A stretch of 64,000 nt of DNA from positions 62,001 through 126,000 of the forward strand of contig NZ_BCRG01000010.1 in the NCBI RefSeq assembly GCF_001552475.1, written 5' to 3'. The stretch comes from Microbacterium oleivorans NBRC 103075. Lineage in GTDB: Bacteria; Actinomycetota; Actinomycetes; Actinomycetales; Microbacteriaceae. A program made the position numbers and the translations under genes. Below are positions 62,289 through 64,000 of this stretch, in pieces. Within the stretch, counting starts at the first letter, position 1. Each line of letters starts with the position of its first letter. The notes beneath the pieces were generated by a model. The model was not told the DNA's origin, searched no databases, and saw only the letters and a list, made by a program, of their open reading frames with translations.

Positions 62289-64000
62289 CGCGCGCCAGGG
62301 GCTCGGCGGGCGGTGGTCTGCGAAAGGGTCGGAACGAGGGCGTCGAACTGCGTCAGGACTTCGGCCGTGTATGCCTCGACGTCGAGAGACGCGGGGGCGA
62401 CACGTCCCCCGAGGAACGCGCCCATCCCTTCGGCCAGTGCTTCGTCGTTGCGCGCGACGATGTGCATGTCGTCGCCGGGAAGCGCGCCGCGAGCGGAGGC
62501 GAATGCTGTCGACACGATCGGTAGTTCGAGCTGCGCCGCTTCGATCAGCACCATCGGTTGGCCCTCGTAATCGCTGGAGAGCACGAAACAGTCGCAGCGT
62601 CGCATGATCGACACCGGATCGCGGAGCGGTCCGGTGAGGAAGACCCGCCCCGTCAGCCCCGCTTCGCGCACCTGCTGCTCGAGCGCGGCCTGCAGTGGGC
62701 CGCCTCCCACGATGAACAACTGCGTGTCGGGCTCCGTCACCGCGACCCGGGCGAAGGCACGGATCAGGCGAGCGTGATTCTTCTCCGTCGACAAGCGTCC
62801 GACGGTGATGAATCGGCGCAAGCCGGGGGCGTCGAGGGCAGCGGCGATCGTCTGGCTGCGGGCGGCGTCCTCGTCGGTGGACTCGTTCTCCTCTTCGCGT
62901 TCGTCCACCGGCGCGGCCGAGACGGCATCGGGAAGGTTCCGGAGCGTGACGAACCGGTCAGCGGGGGCGTACTCGGCGAGTTCCACGCGGTTGAGATCGG
63001 TGAGGGAGGGCGAGACGGACACGAGCTGGTCGTAGGCACGGTACATCGCGAATACGCGACCGAGCGAACGTCGGAACGCCTGCTTGCCGTTCACGGTGCG
63101 CGCGCGGTCAGCGGCCATCTCGTTGTGCAGCCAGATCACGCGCGTCGCGCGGGGCGAGTGGAGGAGCAAGTGCGCCCAGAACGGGCTGTAGCCGCTGAAG
63201 TCCGCGACCCAGTCGAACTTTGCCGTCCCGAAGATGCGGGTCCACTCGTCCTTCCACAGGGTGCGGTGGCCGAGTCGGCGGTGCGCGCGGAGCGGATCGG
63301 TGCTCACATCGGCCACGCGGCGGAGCGCCTGACGAGCCTTCAACCCGTTCATGCCGCCGATGCGGAACACCTGCCGGATGGTCGGATCGAGCCGTGATTG
63401 GTTGTGACGGGTCGTCGCACCCCGCGGGAAGGACATCAACGCGGTGACGTCGTAGCGGTCGGTGTCGAGCGAGTTCAGCAGGTTCACCGCTGCCGTCGTG
63501 ATCCCGTTCAGGCGCATGCCGCCGAGGTAGAACAGCAGCCGTGTCCGGTCGTCGCGTCGCGCCGAGCGAACCCGTCGGTCGGTCGTGCGTCCTCGGAAGA
63601 CGACATCGATGACCCGCGAAGTAGCCTGACCGTCGTCGAACGGGACGAAGCGCTCGACCCACTCCCCATAGCGCGAATGTGGGGCGGCATCCGGCGTCAT
63701 CAGATCCGCGAGTGCCCGTCCGAGCTCTGCAGGATCGGTGTGAACGGGACCGGGGAGCTCGTCGAGGGGCATGTAGGTGCCACGTTCGGCGGAGTACGAG
63801 TCTCCGTCGGGCACCAGGAACCCGATGGGACGCCCGGTGGCGAGGTAGTCGAAGAAGATCGACGAGTAGTCGGTGATGAGAGCGTCCGCGAGCCCGAGAA
63901 GCACGTTCGTCGCTGTGGCGTTGGGAACGAGGAGACGCTTCAGTGCCGGGATGCCGCTGGCCGCCCGGTGGACGACCTGATGGGTCTTGAGGAGCACCAC
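62285..64000 (-). CDS. TagF-like polymerase fused to GT4 glycosyltransferase (N-terminus beyond window)
   Basis: The frame is open to the window edge, so the N-terminus is missing. The first 100 visible residues are the end of a CDP-glycerol polymerase (LADALITDYSSIFFDYLATG). A new domain then begins (LLFYLGGMRLNGITTAAVNL), a family 4 glycosyltransferase of about 440 residues with FITVGRLSTEKNHARLIRAF and the donor-site EGQPMVLIEAAQLELP (E-x7-E). One chain should therefore make a glycerol phosphate polymer and add sugar to it. An acidic insert (DEREEENESTDEDAA) lies before the GT4 C-lobe. Whether the fusion is conserved is not known to me. Confidence 0.85.
   Translation of the reverse strand: MVLLKTHQVVHRAASGIPALKRLLVPNATATNVLLGLADALITDYSSIFFDYLATGRPIGFLVPDGDSYSAERGTYMPLDELPGPVHTDPAELGRALADLMTPDAAPHSRYGEWVERFVPFDDGQATSRVIDVVFRGRTTDRRVRSARRDDRTRLLFYLGGMRLNGITTAAVNLLNSLDTDRYDVTALMSFPRGATTRHNQSRLDPTIRQVFRIGGMNGLKARQALRRVADVSTDPLRAHRRLGHRTLWKDEWTRIFGTAKFDWVADFSGYSPFWAHLLLHSPRATRVIWLHNEMAADRARTVNGKQAFRRSLGRVFAMYRAYDQLVSVSPSLTDLNRVELAEYAPADRFVTLRNLPDAVSAAPVDEREEENESTDEDAARSQTIAAALDAPGLRRFITVGRLSTEKNHARLIRAFARVAVTEPDTQLFIVGGGPLQAALEQQVREAGLTGRVFLTGPLRDPVSIMRRCDCFVLSSDYEGQPMVLIEAAQLELPIVSTAFASARGALPGDDMHIVARNDEALAEGMGAFLGGRVAPASLDVEAYTAEVLTQFDALVPTLSQTTARRAPGAR

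Overview
This window is a chromosomal segment of a high-GC actinobacterium, most probably Microbacteriaceae and Microbacterium-like. The basis is the very GC-rich codon use, many GTG starts, leaderless genes with TANNNT -10 boxes, a C50-carotenoid operon, AdnAB instead of RecBCD, and small actinobacterial families (DUF3117, DUF3107, UPF0182, DUF2342). Genes are densely packed with many 4-nt ATGA/GTGA overlaps. I see no rRNA, phage, insertion sequence or CRISPR array. The assignment rests on protein families I recognise, not on a search.

Layout. 1-7.2 kb: the end of one oligopeptide ABC transporter, a PH-domain membrane protein, then a complete peptide/nickel-type ABC operon (two permeases, a fused double ATPase, a lipoprotein binding protein). 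7.4-13.9 kb: typA, an AzlC/AzlD amino-acid exporter pair, fdxA, dapC, a possible tiny leader ORF, gltA and a SHOCT protein. 13.9-17.4 kb: divergent dapD/dapE (lysine and diaminopimelate synthesis), a PIG-V-like membrane glycosyltransferase and DUF3117. 17.4-28.1 kb: an O-methyltransferase, tatB, then mrp, DUF1003 and a soluble MgtE-like sensor in one operon, a stress-type membrane protein, a hydrolase, gamma-glutamyltransferase, aminopeptidase P, an EEP-family protein and a PHP phosphoesterase.

28.1-48 kb matches, from memory, the Mycobacterium tuberculosis Rv3193c-Rv3211 neighbourhood: DEAD-box helicase, ferritin-like protein, DUF3107, AdnA/AdnB, a kinase-fold protein that has lost its catalytic residues, NudC, UvrD2, an orphan TOMM/cyclodehydratase-like protein, DUF2342, a PDZ-Lon-like protease and the UPF0182 membrane protein. 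DNA repair, RNA handling and poorly understood envelope proteins sit together here.

48-54.3 kb: a complete decaprenoxanthin-type pathway on the minus strand (idi-crtE-crtB-crtI-crtYe-crtYf-crtEb). A divergent MarR-family regulator and a perfect 19-bp palindrome lie between the two promoters. The initiator tRNA gene and a strong terminator follow. 54.3-64 kb: a DUF6328 protein, a nitrilase-family amidase, an aminotransferase, an HtrA protease, and a cell-surface polymer locus (two CDP-glycerol glycerophosphotransferases, a GT2 enzyme and a TagF-GT4 fusion cut by the window end).

Two signals cut across gene boundaries. At least 18 recognised genes start 6-7 nt after a -10-like hexamer, which predicts leaderless mRNAs. 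The heptamer GGCATCC/GGATGCC is strongly over-represented and is written with otherwise rare codons.
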